Shown: in pieces, positions 1-5,539 of the stretch
Position numbering within the stretch: position 1 is the stretch's first letter
Layout: each line of letters starts with the position of its first letter
Assembly: GCA_016204905.1 (NCBI GenBank)
Contig: JACQJU010000081.1
Location: 1-5,824 of the forward strand
From: Candidatus Gottesmanbacteria bacterium
GTDB lineage: Bacteria > Patescibacteriota > Microgenomatia > 2-02-FULL-39-11
Reading direction: 5' to 3'
Length of the DNA stretch: 5,824 nucleotides
Notes under the pieces: model-generated
What the model saw: only the letters and a program-made list of their open reading frames with translations
Told to the model about the DNA's origin: nothing
The model's database searches: none
Position numbers and translations under genes: made by a program

Positions 1-369
1 CTATCTGATAGCACGGTCAAAAGAGATTTTGGCTTAGCTTTTGGTTTTAGTCTTCTGGCCTACGATAGCTTATTATCTGGTCTACAACGTATTAAGCCCA
101 ATCCATCGAAAATGAAAGAAGACTTAGAAAATCATTGGGAAATTTATTCCGAGGGAATACAGACATATCTTAGAATGAAAGGACTAAAAAATGCCTATGA
201 AATGTTGAAAGAAAAAACACGAGGTAAAGTCTTAACAAGGGACGAAATGCATAACTTGATAGACAACTTACCAATTGATAAAAAGGATAAGCAATTGTTA
301 AAAATTAAAGAATTAAAAGAGTACGCTGGATTAGCAGAAAAATTAGTTGATCTCGCAACAAGCTATTAA
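1..369 (+). CDS. purB: Adenylosuccinate lyase, C-terminal part (5' end outside window)
   Basis: The frame is open from base 1 and gives 122 residues before TAA at 367-369; the first ATG, at 112, is internal and not the real start. The protein begins LSDSTVKRDFGLAFG, which matches the (R)DLTDSTVLRNLG segment of E. coli-type PurB. The conserved NHWE, EGIQTYLR and KLKE/TRGK-like blocks (here MLKEKTRGK) follow in the right order, then the helical C-terminus. The signature loop SSxMPxKxNP and most catalytic residues lie upstream of the window. PurB is a homotetrameric cytosolic lyase of the fumarase/aspartase superfamily. It releases fumarate from adenylosuccinate to give AMP and, in de novo synthesis, from SAICAR. 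It lies 30 nt upstream of purA, which makes its substrate. The family call is firm; whether the upstream half is intact cannot be seen. Confidence 0.93.
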   Translation, partial: LSDSTVKRDFGLAFGFSLLAYDSLLSGLQRIKPNPSKMKEDLENHWEIYSEGIQTYLRMKGLKNAYEMLKEKTRGKVLTRDEMHNLIDNLPIDKKDKQLLKIKELKEYAGLAEKLVDLATSY

Positions 370-373
370 TACC

Positions 374-397
374 GAGGTGTCTATATAATATCACCTC
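374..397 (+). repeat. Inverted repeat GAGGTG-N12-CACCTC flanking the purA -10 box
   Basis: GAGGTG (374-379) is the exact reverse complement of CACCTC (392-397), separated by 12 nt that contain TATAAT. It could be an operator dyad around a -10 box, an RNA hairpin in a purB-purA read-through transcript, or chance. The right arm continues as CACCTCC, which equals the anti-Shine-Dalgarno sequence itself; the left arm is Shine-Dalgarno-like but 20 nt from the ATG, too far to act directly. Confidence 0.4.
384..389 (+). promoter_or_regulatory. Candidate -10 box before purA, in the loop of an inverted repeat
   Basis: A perfect TATAAT lies in the 30-nt purB-purA gap, 10 nt before the ATG at 400. With a 6-7 nt discriminator, transcription would start at 396-397 and leave a leader of only 3-4 nt. 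No good -35 is visible at 16-18 nt spacing, and TATAAT can occur by chance in AT-rich gaps, so a promoter additional to any purB promoter is only a possibility. Confidence 0.4.
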
Positions 398-399
398 CG

Positions 400-1683
400 A
401 TGTGTGAAAGAATGCCAAAGATGCTACCACAGATTATCATCGGTGCACAGTGGGGAGATGAAGGCAAAGGCAAAATAGTCGATTATCTTTCCAGAGATGC
501 CGACTACATAGTCCGCTTCAACGGCGGCAATAATGCCGGTCACACAGTAGTCTATAAAGGCGAAAAATTTCCCTTATCTTTACTTCCATCAGGTGTGCTC
601 TGGAAAAAGAAGTTACTCATCTCCCAGGGTGTGGTCATCAATTCCAAAGTACTATTAAAAGAAATAGACCATTTTACAAACAGAAAAAATCCTCCAGATT
701 TAACTATCGATCCCCGATGCAACATAGTCATGCCTTATCACCAACTATTGGACGCAGCCACAGAAGAGGCAAAAGGAGCCCAAAAAGTCGGTAGTCTAAA
801 ATTAGGTATTGGCTATTGTTATGAGGATAGAAATAATAGAGAAGGTATCAGATTTGAAGATTTTATAAACCCCAAATTATTTAAAGAAAAATTATTTACC
901 ATATTCCCTAAAAAAAAGAAGAGAATAGAAAGTGTCTATAACTACAAAGTGTCTCTTACTGCAGATGATATATATAAGGAATCTCTAGAATACGGAAAGA
1001 GACTTAAAAAATATATTGGAGATGTAAGTGAGATTGTCAGTAAAAATATTAACAAAAAGAAAATAATATTTGAAGGCGCTCATGGGACATTTCTAGACGC
1101 TAATTTTGGTACCTATCCCTATACTACAGCAGTAAATACTATATCCGGATCAGTTTGTTCCTATATTGGCTTTCCGCCACAAAAACTAGATGTAATAGGT
1201 GTCGTCAAAGCATATACCACTAGAGTAGGAGGAGGACCATTCCCCACAGAGTTATATGACGAAACAGGAATTCAAATAGGTGATAAAGGCGCCGAGTTTG
1301 GTACTGTTTCCAAAAGAAGAAGAAGATGTGGCTGGCTAGATTTGCCGATGCTCCGACTCTCACACAGATTAAATGGTTTTTCCTATTTGATTATCACCAA
1401 ACTTGATGTATTATCAGGTTTGTCAAATCTCAAAATTGCTGATTATTATCAAATCGGTACAAAAAAAATATTTGAATTCCCTTCGGCATTAGATCAACTA
1501 AAAAAAGCAAAACCAATTTATATCAATTTTAGAGGCTGGACAGAAAATATCTCATCTGTTAAAAAGTATCAAGCCCTTCCCAAAAATTGCCGAGATTATC
1601 TAGAGGCAATTGAAAAAAAGCTAAGCATACCTATCAAATATATAGCCGTTGGAGCAGAAAGGAATGCCATAATCAAGAAATGA
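400..1683 (+). CDS. purA: Adenylosuccinate synthetase, divergent active-site loops
   Basis: This cytosolic enzyme joins IMP and aspartate using GTP to form adenylosuccinate, the substrate of PurB encoded just upstream. The 427-residue length fits bacterial PurA. Visible motifs are the P-loop-like WGDEGKGK (18-25, catalytic Asp20), NNAGHT (44-49, catalytic His48), GTYPYTT (237-243), KAYTTRVGGGPFPTEL (270-285), the Arg-rich aspartate loop ending RRRRCGWLD (306-314), and the guanine-recognition TKLD (333-336). Three normally conserved spots differ: the family GTTGRGIGP reads GSLKLGIGY (131-139), EGAQG reads EGAHG (225-229), and TTGRRRR reads VSKRRRR (303-309). The start is uncertain. In-frame ATGs lie at 400, 412 and 421; the last gives the usual family N-terminus, while the first fits the -10 box 10 nt upstream. 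None has a good Shine-Dalgarno. The stop TGA overlaps the guaB start. Confidence 0.94.
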   Translation: MCERMPKMLPQIIIGAQWGDEGKGKIVDYLSRDADYIVRFNGGNNAGHTVVYKGEKFPLSLLPSGVLWKKKLLISQGVVINSKVLLKEIDHFTNRKNPPDLTIDPRCNIVMPYHQLLDAATEEAKGAQKVGSLKLGIGYCYEDRNNREGIRFEDFINPKLFKEKLFTIFPKKKKRIESVYNYKVSLTADDIYKESLEYGKRLKKYIGDVSEIVSKNINKKKIIFEGAHGTFLDANFGTYPYTTAVNTISGSVCSYIGFPPQKLDVIGVVKAYTTRVGGGPFPTELYDETGIQIGDKGAEFGTVSKRRRRCGWLDLPMLRLSHRLNGFSYLIITKLDVLSGLSNLKIADYYQIGTKKIFEFPSALDQLKKAKPIYINFRGWTENISSVKKYQALPKNCRDYLEAIEKKLSIPIKYIAVGAERNAIIKK

Positions 1684-3122
1684 AGAATTTTGAATTGGGT
1701 CTCACCTATGATGATGTTCTACTAGTTCCCCAAAGATCAAAAGTAGCCCACCGTGGAGATGTTTCCACCGATACACTACTGACTAAAAATATCACTCTTA
1801 GTATTCCTCTGGTATCGGCTAATATGGATACTGTAACCGAAGCAAATATGGCTATTGCACTAGCTCAAGAGGGTGGGATTGGTATAATCCATAGATTTAT
1901 GACCGCCCAAGAGGAAGTAGATCAGGTCAAAAAAGTAAAGCGGCATGTAGGCTTTATCAGGCATAAGCCTTTTACTATCTTACTAGATGCCAATCTAAGC
2001 GACGCAATAAGACTCTCTGTTGAAAATGGTATTTCTAGTTTCGTAGTAGTAGACAAAAAAGATAAGGTAGCAGGTATTCTCACCAGGCGTGATTTATTAT
2101 TTGAGACAGATCTAAAGAAACCAATAAATCTACTTATGACGCCTTTTAGTCGACTTATCTACGCAGATGAAGATATAAAAACAGATCAAGCCCAAAAAAT
2201 ACTAAAAAAACATAAAATAGAAAAATTACCACTTCTGGATAAAAATAAACACCTCATCGGTCTTATTACCGCCAAAAGTTTAGAGGGTTTTGCCAGTCAC
2301 CCCAGGGCTACCAAAGATAAACATGGACGCCTAAAAGTCGGAGCAGCCATCGGCGTAGTCGGGGATTATATCGAAAGAACTAAAATGCTTCTTGACGTAG
2401 GTGTCGATACCATAGTCATCGATGTAGCCCACGGCCAAAATGAAGTCGCCCTCGACGGTATAAAAAAACTCAGGAAAAAATACAAAGATATCGATCTAAT
2501 CGGTGGCAATGTCGCCACAGGCCAAGGTGTTATAGATATGATCAAATTAGGCGTAGATGCGGTAAAAGTAGGCATAGGACCAGGTGGACTCTGCACGACT
2601 CGCGTAGTAGCCGGCGTCGGTATACCCCAATTGAGCGCAGTCTTGGAAGCCTGCCAGGTAGCCAAAAAGTATCGAGTACCAATAATCGCCGATGGTGGTA
2701 CCAATTTTCCTGGAGATATCACCAAGGCTCTTGCAGCTGGCGCTCATTCCTGTATGTTAGCCGGCTGGTTTGCCGGTGCAGATGAGTCGCCTGGTGGTAT
2801 CATAATGAGAAAAGGGATGAAATTTAAAGTCCATCGGGGAGCCGCATCATTTTTATCTGTTGCTGATAGAAAGTTAGAAAGCGGGGAGATACTAGATGAA
2901 ACCAAACTCAATACTGTGGTACCCGAGGGAGTAGAAGCTCTCGTTCCCTACAAAGGTAAAGTTTCCGATGTCATCTATCAGCTCCTAGGGGCACTTCGTT
3001 CCGGCATGAGTTATTGTAATGCCAAGACTATAGACGAGCTTCATCAAAATGCTCGTTTTGTCCGTATCACCGAAGCCGGTTTTAGGGAGAGTAAATCACA
3101 CAACGTCGAAGAGTTAACCTAA
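1680..3122 (+). CDS. guaB: IMP dehydrogenase family protein with CBS domains (GMP reductase activity not excluded)
   Basis: IMP dehydrogenase oxidises IMP to XMP with NAD+, the committed step to GMP. The 480-residue protein has the usual layout: TIM barrel start LTYDDVLLVP (8-17) with SANMDTVTE (46-54), a CBS pair at about 98-141 and 152-202, then the rest of the barrel. It shows IDVAHG (247-252), GGNVATG (275-281), the catalytic loop GPGGLCTTR (300-308, Cys305), ADGG (337-340), and a C-terminal PEGVE (415-419). Departures are GPGG for the usual GPGS, LAGWFAGADESPG (360-372) for VGSMLAGTEESPG, and ADRK (396-399) where the mobile flap normally carries Arg-Tyr. The WFAG..ESPG and PQLSAV spellings recall CBS-containing GMP reductases such as mycobacterial GuaB1, whereas RFVRITEAGFRES is IMPDH-like. 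The ATG overlaps the purA stop as ATGA, suggesting translational coupling. Family is certain; direction of reaction is less so. Confidence 0.9.
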   Translation: MKNFELGLTYDDVLLVPQRSKVAHRGDVSTDTLLTKNITLSIPLVSANMDTVTEANMAIALAQEGGIGIIHRFMTAQEEVDQVKKVKRHVGFIRHKPFTILLDANLSDAIRLSVENGISSFVVVDKKDKVAGILTRRDLLFETDLKKPINLLMTPFSRLIYADEDIKTDQAQKILKKHKIEKLPLLDKNKHLIGLITAKSLEGFASHPRATKDKHGRLKVGAAIGVVGDYIERTKMLLDVGVDTIVIDVAHGQNEVALDGIKKLRKKYKDIDLIGGNVATGQGVIDMIKLGVDAVKVGIGPGGLCTTRVVAGVGIPQLSAVLEACQVAKKYRVPIIADGGTNFPGDITKALAAGAHSCMLAGWFAGADESPGGIIMRKGMKFKVHRGAASFLSVADRKLESGEILDETKLNTVVPEGVEALVPYKGKVSDVIYQLLGALRSGMSYCNAKTIDELHQNARFVRITEAGFRESKSHNVEELT

Positions 3123-3150
3123 TCCCTATTGCCTATTGCCTAATGCCTAC
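3118..3150 (+). repeat. 7-bp tandem repeat (consensus CCTAWTG, about 4.7 copies)
   Basis: Successive units read CCTAATC, CCTATTG, CCTATTG, CCTAATG, then a partial CCTAC. The first unit contains the guaB stop codon (TAA 3120-3122). The second and third units place TTGCCT at 3129-3134 and 3136-3141; the first is a candidate -35 for rplS. The array fills most of the gap between guaB and rplS. Confidence 0.8.
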
Positions 3151-3158
3151 GGTATAAT
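3129..3158 (+). promoter_or_regulatory. Promoter for rplS, predicted leaderless
   Basis: Candidate -35 TTGCCT (3129-3134) is followed by an 18-nt spacer and a perfect -10 TATAAT (3153-3158). The ATG of rplS is exactly 7 nt after the -10, so the predicted RNA starts at or one base before the start codon. There is no room for a Shine-Dalgarno within such a transcript and none is seen. Confidence 0.65.
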
Positions 3159-3165
3159 TACCGCC

Positions 3166-3603
3166 ATGGCAAATCAAATCACTATCGGTGAAACAACCTT
3201 TTATGTAGGAGATACTATCAGGGTACACTACAAACTGATTGAAAAAGAAAAAGTAGCCGGAAAAGCCAAAAGAGAAGTCAAAGAGGAAATACGTGAAAGG
3301 ATCCAAGTATTCGAAGGTATAGTCCTAGGTGCCAAGGGCATGGGCGACAATAAATCCTTCTTAGTCAGAAGACTAGGAACGGACAAAATCGGCGTGGAAA
3401 GAATTTTCCCGGTCATCTCACCCTGGATAAAAAAGGTGGAAATTAAACAAAAAGGCTATCCCAGACGGGCTAAACTATATTACTTAAGAGATAAAATTGG
3501 ACGTGAAGCCGATACATTAGCCGAGCCCACCAAAACTGCAAAACAGCCCAAATCAAGAGTAAAGAAAAAAACTCGAAAAAAAAGTGATACCAAAGAAAAA
3601 TAA
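3166..3603 (+). CDS. rplS: 50S ribosomal protein L19
   Basis: L19 sits at the 30S-50S interface of the ribosome. The 145-residue product from ATG 3166 has the family core: VGDTIRVHYK (14-23), RIQVFEGIVL (45-54), FLVRRL (65-70), GVERIFP (76-82) and RRAKLYYLR (100-108). It is longer than the roughly 115 residues typical of L19. There is a charged Lys/Glu/Arg-rich insertion at about 26-43 between the first strands and the RIQVFEG block, and a Lys/Arg-rich tail from about 118 to the end. A TTG 30 nt upstream would add ten residues, but these lie inside the tandem repeat and the -10 box and match nothing in L19. ATG 3166 also fits the leaderless promoter. The 3' end overlaps yraN by 20 nt, so the two genes are probably cotranscribed. 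Confidence 0.95.
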   Translation: MANQITIGETTFYVGDTIRVHYKLIEKEKVAGKAKREVKEEIRERIQVFEGIVLGAKGMGDNKSFLVRRLGTDKIGVERIFPVISPWIKKVEIKQKGYPRRAKLYYLRDKIGREADTLAEPTKTAKQPKSRVKKKTRKKSDTKEK

Positions 3604-3955
3604 CCTCCAAACTGGTTTTTTTGGTGAGTCGGTGGCCGAAAATTATCTCAAAAAACACGGCTATAAAATCCTCGAAAGAAATTTCAAGAAACGTTATACA
3701 GAAATAGATATCGTTTGTCTGGATAAAGATACGCTAGTCTTTGTCGAGGTAAAAACTCGTAAAACCAATAGCTTTGGCCCACCCCAAGAATCGATAACCC
3801 ATTGGAAGATGCAATCTCTAAAGAGGAGCGCTCATTATTACAAACTTCTCCATCCCGAACTCCCTTCCTCTTTACGTATCGATGTCCTTAGTCTTAGACT
3901 CACTGATGAAAATAAAGTCGAAAACATCGAACTGATCAAAAATATTACTCTCTAA
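3584..3955 (+). CDS. yraN: YraN / UPF0102 family protein (predicted endonuclease-like fold)
   Basis: This 123-residue protein matches the UPF0102 (YraN) family, which has a restriction-endonuclease-like fold and no well-settled cellular role. Family motifs appear in order: TGFFGESVAENYLKKHGYKIL (10-30), ERNFKKR (31-37), EID (40-42), the LVFVEVKTRK strand (51-60) and FGPPQESIT with WKMQSL (64-79). Glu15, Asp42, Glu55 and Lys57 make up the E...D...ExK pattern expected of a metal-dependent nuclease site. The common GEID reads TEID here. The start is GTG, 20 nt inside the end of rplS in another frame. Proximity to rplS is seen in other bacteria, often with rnhB between the two; rnhB is absent here. 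Translation probably depends on coupling with rplS, since no Shine-Dalgarno is evident. Confidence 0.9.
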   Translation: MIPKKNNLQTGFFGESVAENYLKKHGYKILERNFKKRYTEIDIVCLDKDTLVFVEVKTRKTNSFGPPQESITHWKMQSLKRSAHYYKLLHPELPSSLRIDVLSLRLTDENKVENIELIKNITL

Positions 3956-3959
3956 ATGT

Positions 3960-3998
3960 GAAAAGCTAGTGAGAGTCACTAAGTAATAAGCTCTTTTC
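3960..3998. terminator. Possible bidirectional terminator between convergent genes
   Basis: The gap between yraN and the convergent small gene holds a perfect 6-bp hairpin, TAGTGA-GAG-TCACTA (3967-3981). Outer arms GAAAAGCT (3960-3967) and AGCTCTTTTC (3989-3998) can also pair with a 2-nt bulge. Read on the - strand, the small hairpin is followed directly by GCTTTTC, a short T-tract 28 nt after the - gene's stop. The stem is AT-rich and the T-tracts short, so this is a weak call. Confidence 0.4.
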
Positions 3999-4009
3999 TT
4001 CGGAAGTAT

Positions 4010-4258
4010 TTACATTTTTCTTATAATGCGGAATCTTGGGTGTCGAGTATCTATAGTTTGACATCTCTCTATTACTGCTTGCGGATCTGTTTTTGCTTGA
4101 GAAGCCATTCTTTCCATTTCTCTATCTCTTCCCTCTTTTGACTCCCAATAACGATAAATTATTGTTTGTAACTCGCATGACGTCTTACGAAATCTGGGGC
4201 ATTCTTCTCCACCACACCAGTCTGGTCTTTTATAATTTCTTACGGTCTCTTTACTCAT
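4010..4258 (-). CDS. Small Cys-containing protein of unknown function
   Basis: I do not recognise this 82-residue protein. It is hydrophilic, with no signal peptide or membrane segment. Three cysteines lie near the N-terminus (Cys15, Cys20 and Cys28, in WCGGEECPRFRKTSCE), with a fourth at Cys66 and His73 nearby. The spacing CX4CX7C could bind zinc or an Fe-S cluster, but it fits no motif I can name. The middle (about 38-57) is rich in Glu/Arg/Lys and likely helical. That it is a real gene is supported mainly by the perfect TATAAT 7 nt upstream of its ATG, the same arrangement as at rplS and the amine oxidase gene, and by its filling an otherwise empty stretch. It lies 80 nt downstream of the amine oxidase gene on the same strand. 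Confidence 0.6.
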   Translation of the reverse strand: MSKETVRNYKRPDWCGGEECPRFRKTSCELQTIIYRYWESKEGRDREMERMASQAKTDPQAVIERCQTIDTRHPRFRIIRKM

Positions 4259-4265
4259 CGTAAAT

Positions 4266-4271
4266 ATTATA
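4266..4271 (-). promoter_or_regulatory. -10 box of the small Cys protein, predicted leaderless
   Basis: Read on the - strand, TATAAT is followed by 7 nt (ATTTACG) and then the ATG at 4258. No clear -35 is seen at 17-18 nt. A purine-rich GGAAGGGG lies just upstream of the -10 and would be outside a transcript starting here, so it is unlikely to be a ribosome binding site unless there is read-through from the gene upstream. Confidence 0.5.
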
Positions 4272-4338
4272 ACCCCTTCCTATTTATTTACCAGGCAGTT
4301 AAAACCGAATTAATATGCACAAACCCAAAATCTCTAAT

Positions 4339-5511
4339 TTATTTAAATCTTCTTATCCTAAATTTGCCGATATCCAATGTGCTTTTTCCACTAATTACCA
4401 GTTCTGTCAATATTTCACCTATTGCGGGAGAATGCTTAAATCCATGGCCGGAACATGGCGATGCGATTATCACCCCAGGATAGTCCGGATGAAAATCTAT
4501 CACAAATTTCCCATCAGGTGAAACTGTATAGAGACAAGATATAGCTTTGAGACACTTTTTATTTATACCCTGAAAATAAGGTTCTATCCGACTTTTGTAC
4601 ATGTTTTCTATCTCCCCTCTAGTCACTTTTCTAGAAACTGTATCCGGATTTACTGGCTTTATATATTCTTCAGAAGCAATCTTTATCCCTCCGTAGGGTC
4701 CATCTATTGCCGGAAAACCATACATCGCATCTTCTTCATCCATGCCCACCCCCCAAAACCAAACGGGAAAATTGGGCGTTTCATATTCTGATATCGAGTT
4801 CTCTATATCAAACCAAAAAAGCACCTGCCGATAGACGGTAAAATAACGAGCCAGTTTATCATCAAGAAGCGCAGATAACCATGGACCCGAGGATATTATT
4901 ACTTTTTCTGCCATACATTCATTTCTGGTAGTCTTAACTACAACTTTGTTGTTTGTGGTGATATGAAAACCAATTACCTTTTCATCAAAAGAAAATTTAG
5001 CCCCATGACTCTTGGCTAATCTAAGTTGCGCCTCGATACAAAGCTCAGCTTTCAAATACCCTCCAGCCGGTTCAAAATAGCCCTTTTCATTTCCTTTTAG
5101 TTTAAACTGCGGAAATCTTTTGCTTATCTCTTTGGAATCAAGCAGAGTATGGGGAATATCATATTTTTCTGCAACTGCGACTGTTTGCCCAAAGAAACTA
5201 CTACCATAATATTTTGAGTGTTCCATGCTTGTTAAAAATAACCAGCCTGTGATAGTGAGCAGTTTTGTCCCAGTAGCTTTTTCGATTTCGTCCCAAATTT
5301 CATAAGACCGTAGTACCAAAGGAACATACTCCTCACCCTCTCCGATAGCTTGCCGAGTAACTCTCGTCTCTCCGCCAGAGGAACCAAATTGGTGTGGGGG
5401 AGCATATTGATCTATCCCCAGCACCTTATTACCTCTTTTGGCCAGTTGATAGATAGCAGCGCTTCCCATCGCTCCCAAGCCAATCACAATTGTCTCAAAA
5501 GATTTTTGCAT
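4339..5511 (-). CDS. FAD-dependent amine oxidase, monomeric sarcosine oxidase / N-methyltryptophan oxidase family
   Basis: The 390-residue length and full-length similarity place this in the MSOX/MTOX (SoxA/SolA) family. These flavoproteins oxidise N-methyl or secondary amino acids with O2, releasing H2O2 and an aldehyde. The N-terminus has the FAD dinucleotide fold IVIGLGAMGSAA (8-19). Further family blocks are GSSGGETR (43-50), GEGEEYVPLVLRSYEIW (57-73), YRQV (227-230), YGFPAIDG (264-271), GGIK (274-277), CLYTVSPDGKFVID (326-339) and SGHGFKHSP (354-362). Cys326 aligns with the cysteine that binds FAD covalently, and Arg50, Lys277 and Lys359 with active-site Arg49, Lys265 and Lys348 of Bacillus MSOX. 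The substrate-site histidines His45 and His269 of MSOX are Gly and Glu here by my reading, so the substrate cannot be named. No transporter or pathway partner is adjacent. It has its own predicted promoter. Confidence 0.87.
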   Translation of the reverse strand: MQKSFETIVIGLGAMGSAAIYQLAKRGNKVLGIDQYAPPHQFGSSGGETRVTRQAIGEGEEYVPLVLRSYEIWDEIEKATGTKLLTITGWLFLTSMEHSKYYGSSFFGQTVAVAEKYDIPHTLLDSKEISKRFPQFKLKGNEKGYFEPAGGYLKAELCIEAQLRLAKSHGAKFSFDEKVIGFHITTNNKVVVKTTRNECMAEKVIISSGPWLSALLDDKLARYFTVYRQVLFWFDIENSISEYETPNFPVWFWGVGMDEEDAMYGFPAIDGPYGGIKIASEEYIKPVNPDTVSRKVTRGEIENMYKSRIEPYFQGINKKCLKAISCLYTVSPDGKFVIDFHPDYPGVIIASPCSGHGFKHSPAIGEILTELVISGKSTLDIGKFRIRRFK

Positions 5512-5518
5512 AAACTAT

Positions 5519-5524
5519 ATTATA
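5519..5524 (-). promoter_or_regulatory. -10 box of the amine oxidase gene, predicted leaderless
   Basis: Read on the - strand, a perfect TATAAT is followed by 7 nt (ATAGTTT) and then the ATG at 5511. At 17-18 nt spacing the -35 position falls on GGGTTT/TGGGTT within the 3' arm and T-tract of the csp terminator, a poor match to consensus. The predicted RNA starts at or one base before the ATG. Confidence 0.55.
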
Positions 5525-5539
5525 TACAAATTATGCACA

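Noticed and set aside
112..369. A stand-alone 85-residue gene starting at ATG 112
   Set aside because: The frame is open to base 1 and the upstream residues match PurB, so this is the C-terminus of a longer gene.
374..379. GAGGTG as the purA Shine-Dalgarno
   Set aside because: It is 20 nt from the nearest ATG, beyond working distance, and may be paired with CACCTC.
370..399. Purine riboswitch before purA
   Set aside because: The gap is 30 nt, too short for a known purine aptamer, with only one 6-bp stem.
400..1683. PurZ-type 2-aminoadenylosuccinate synthetase (Z-genome phages)
   Set aside because: PurZ has lost the catalytic Asp of the GDEGKGK loop; Asp20 is present here, the protein is full bacterial length, and the neighbours are cellular.
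1681..1683. UGA read as glycine (Gracilibacteria/Absconditabacteria code)
   Set aside because: This TGA falls exactly where PurA should end and overlaps the guaB start; no other in-frame TGA interrupts a gene.
2366..2747. Two long antisense reading frames inside guaB
   Set aside because: They are low-complexity, Ser/Pro/Thr-rich or overlapping shadows of a strongly conserved gene, with no family resemblance.
3136..3165. TTG start for L19 giving ten extra residues
   Set aside because: The added residues are translated from the tandem repeat and the -10 box, match nothing in L19, and the ATG at 3166 fits both family and promoter.
4315..4521. Plus-strand frame over the 3' end of the amine oxidase gene
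   Set aside because: It is antisense to conserved family motifs (SGHGFKHSP) and looks like a shadow.
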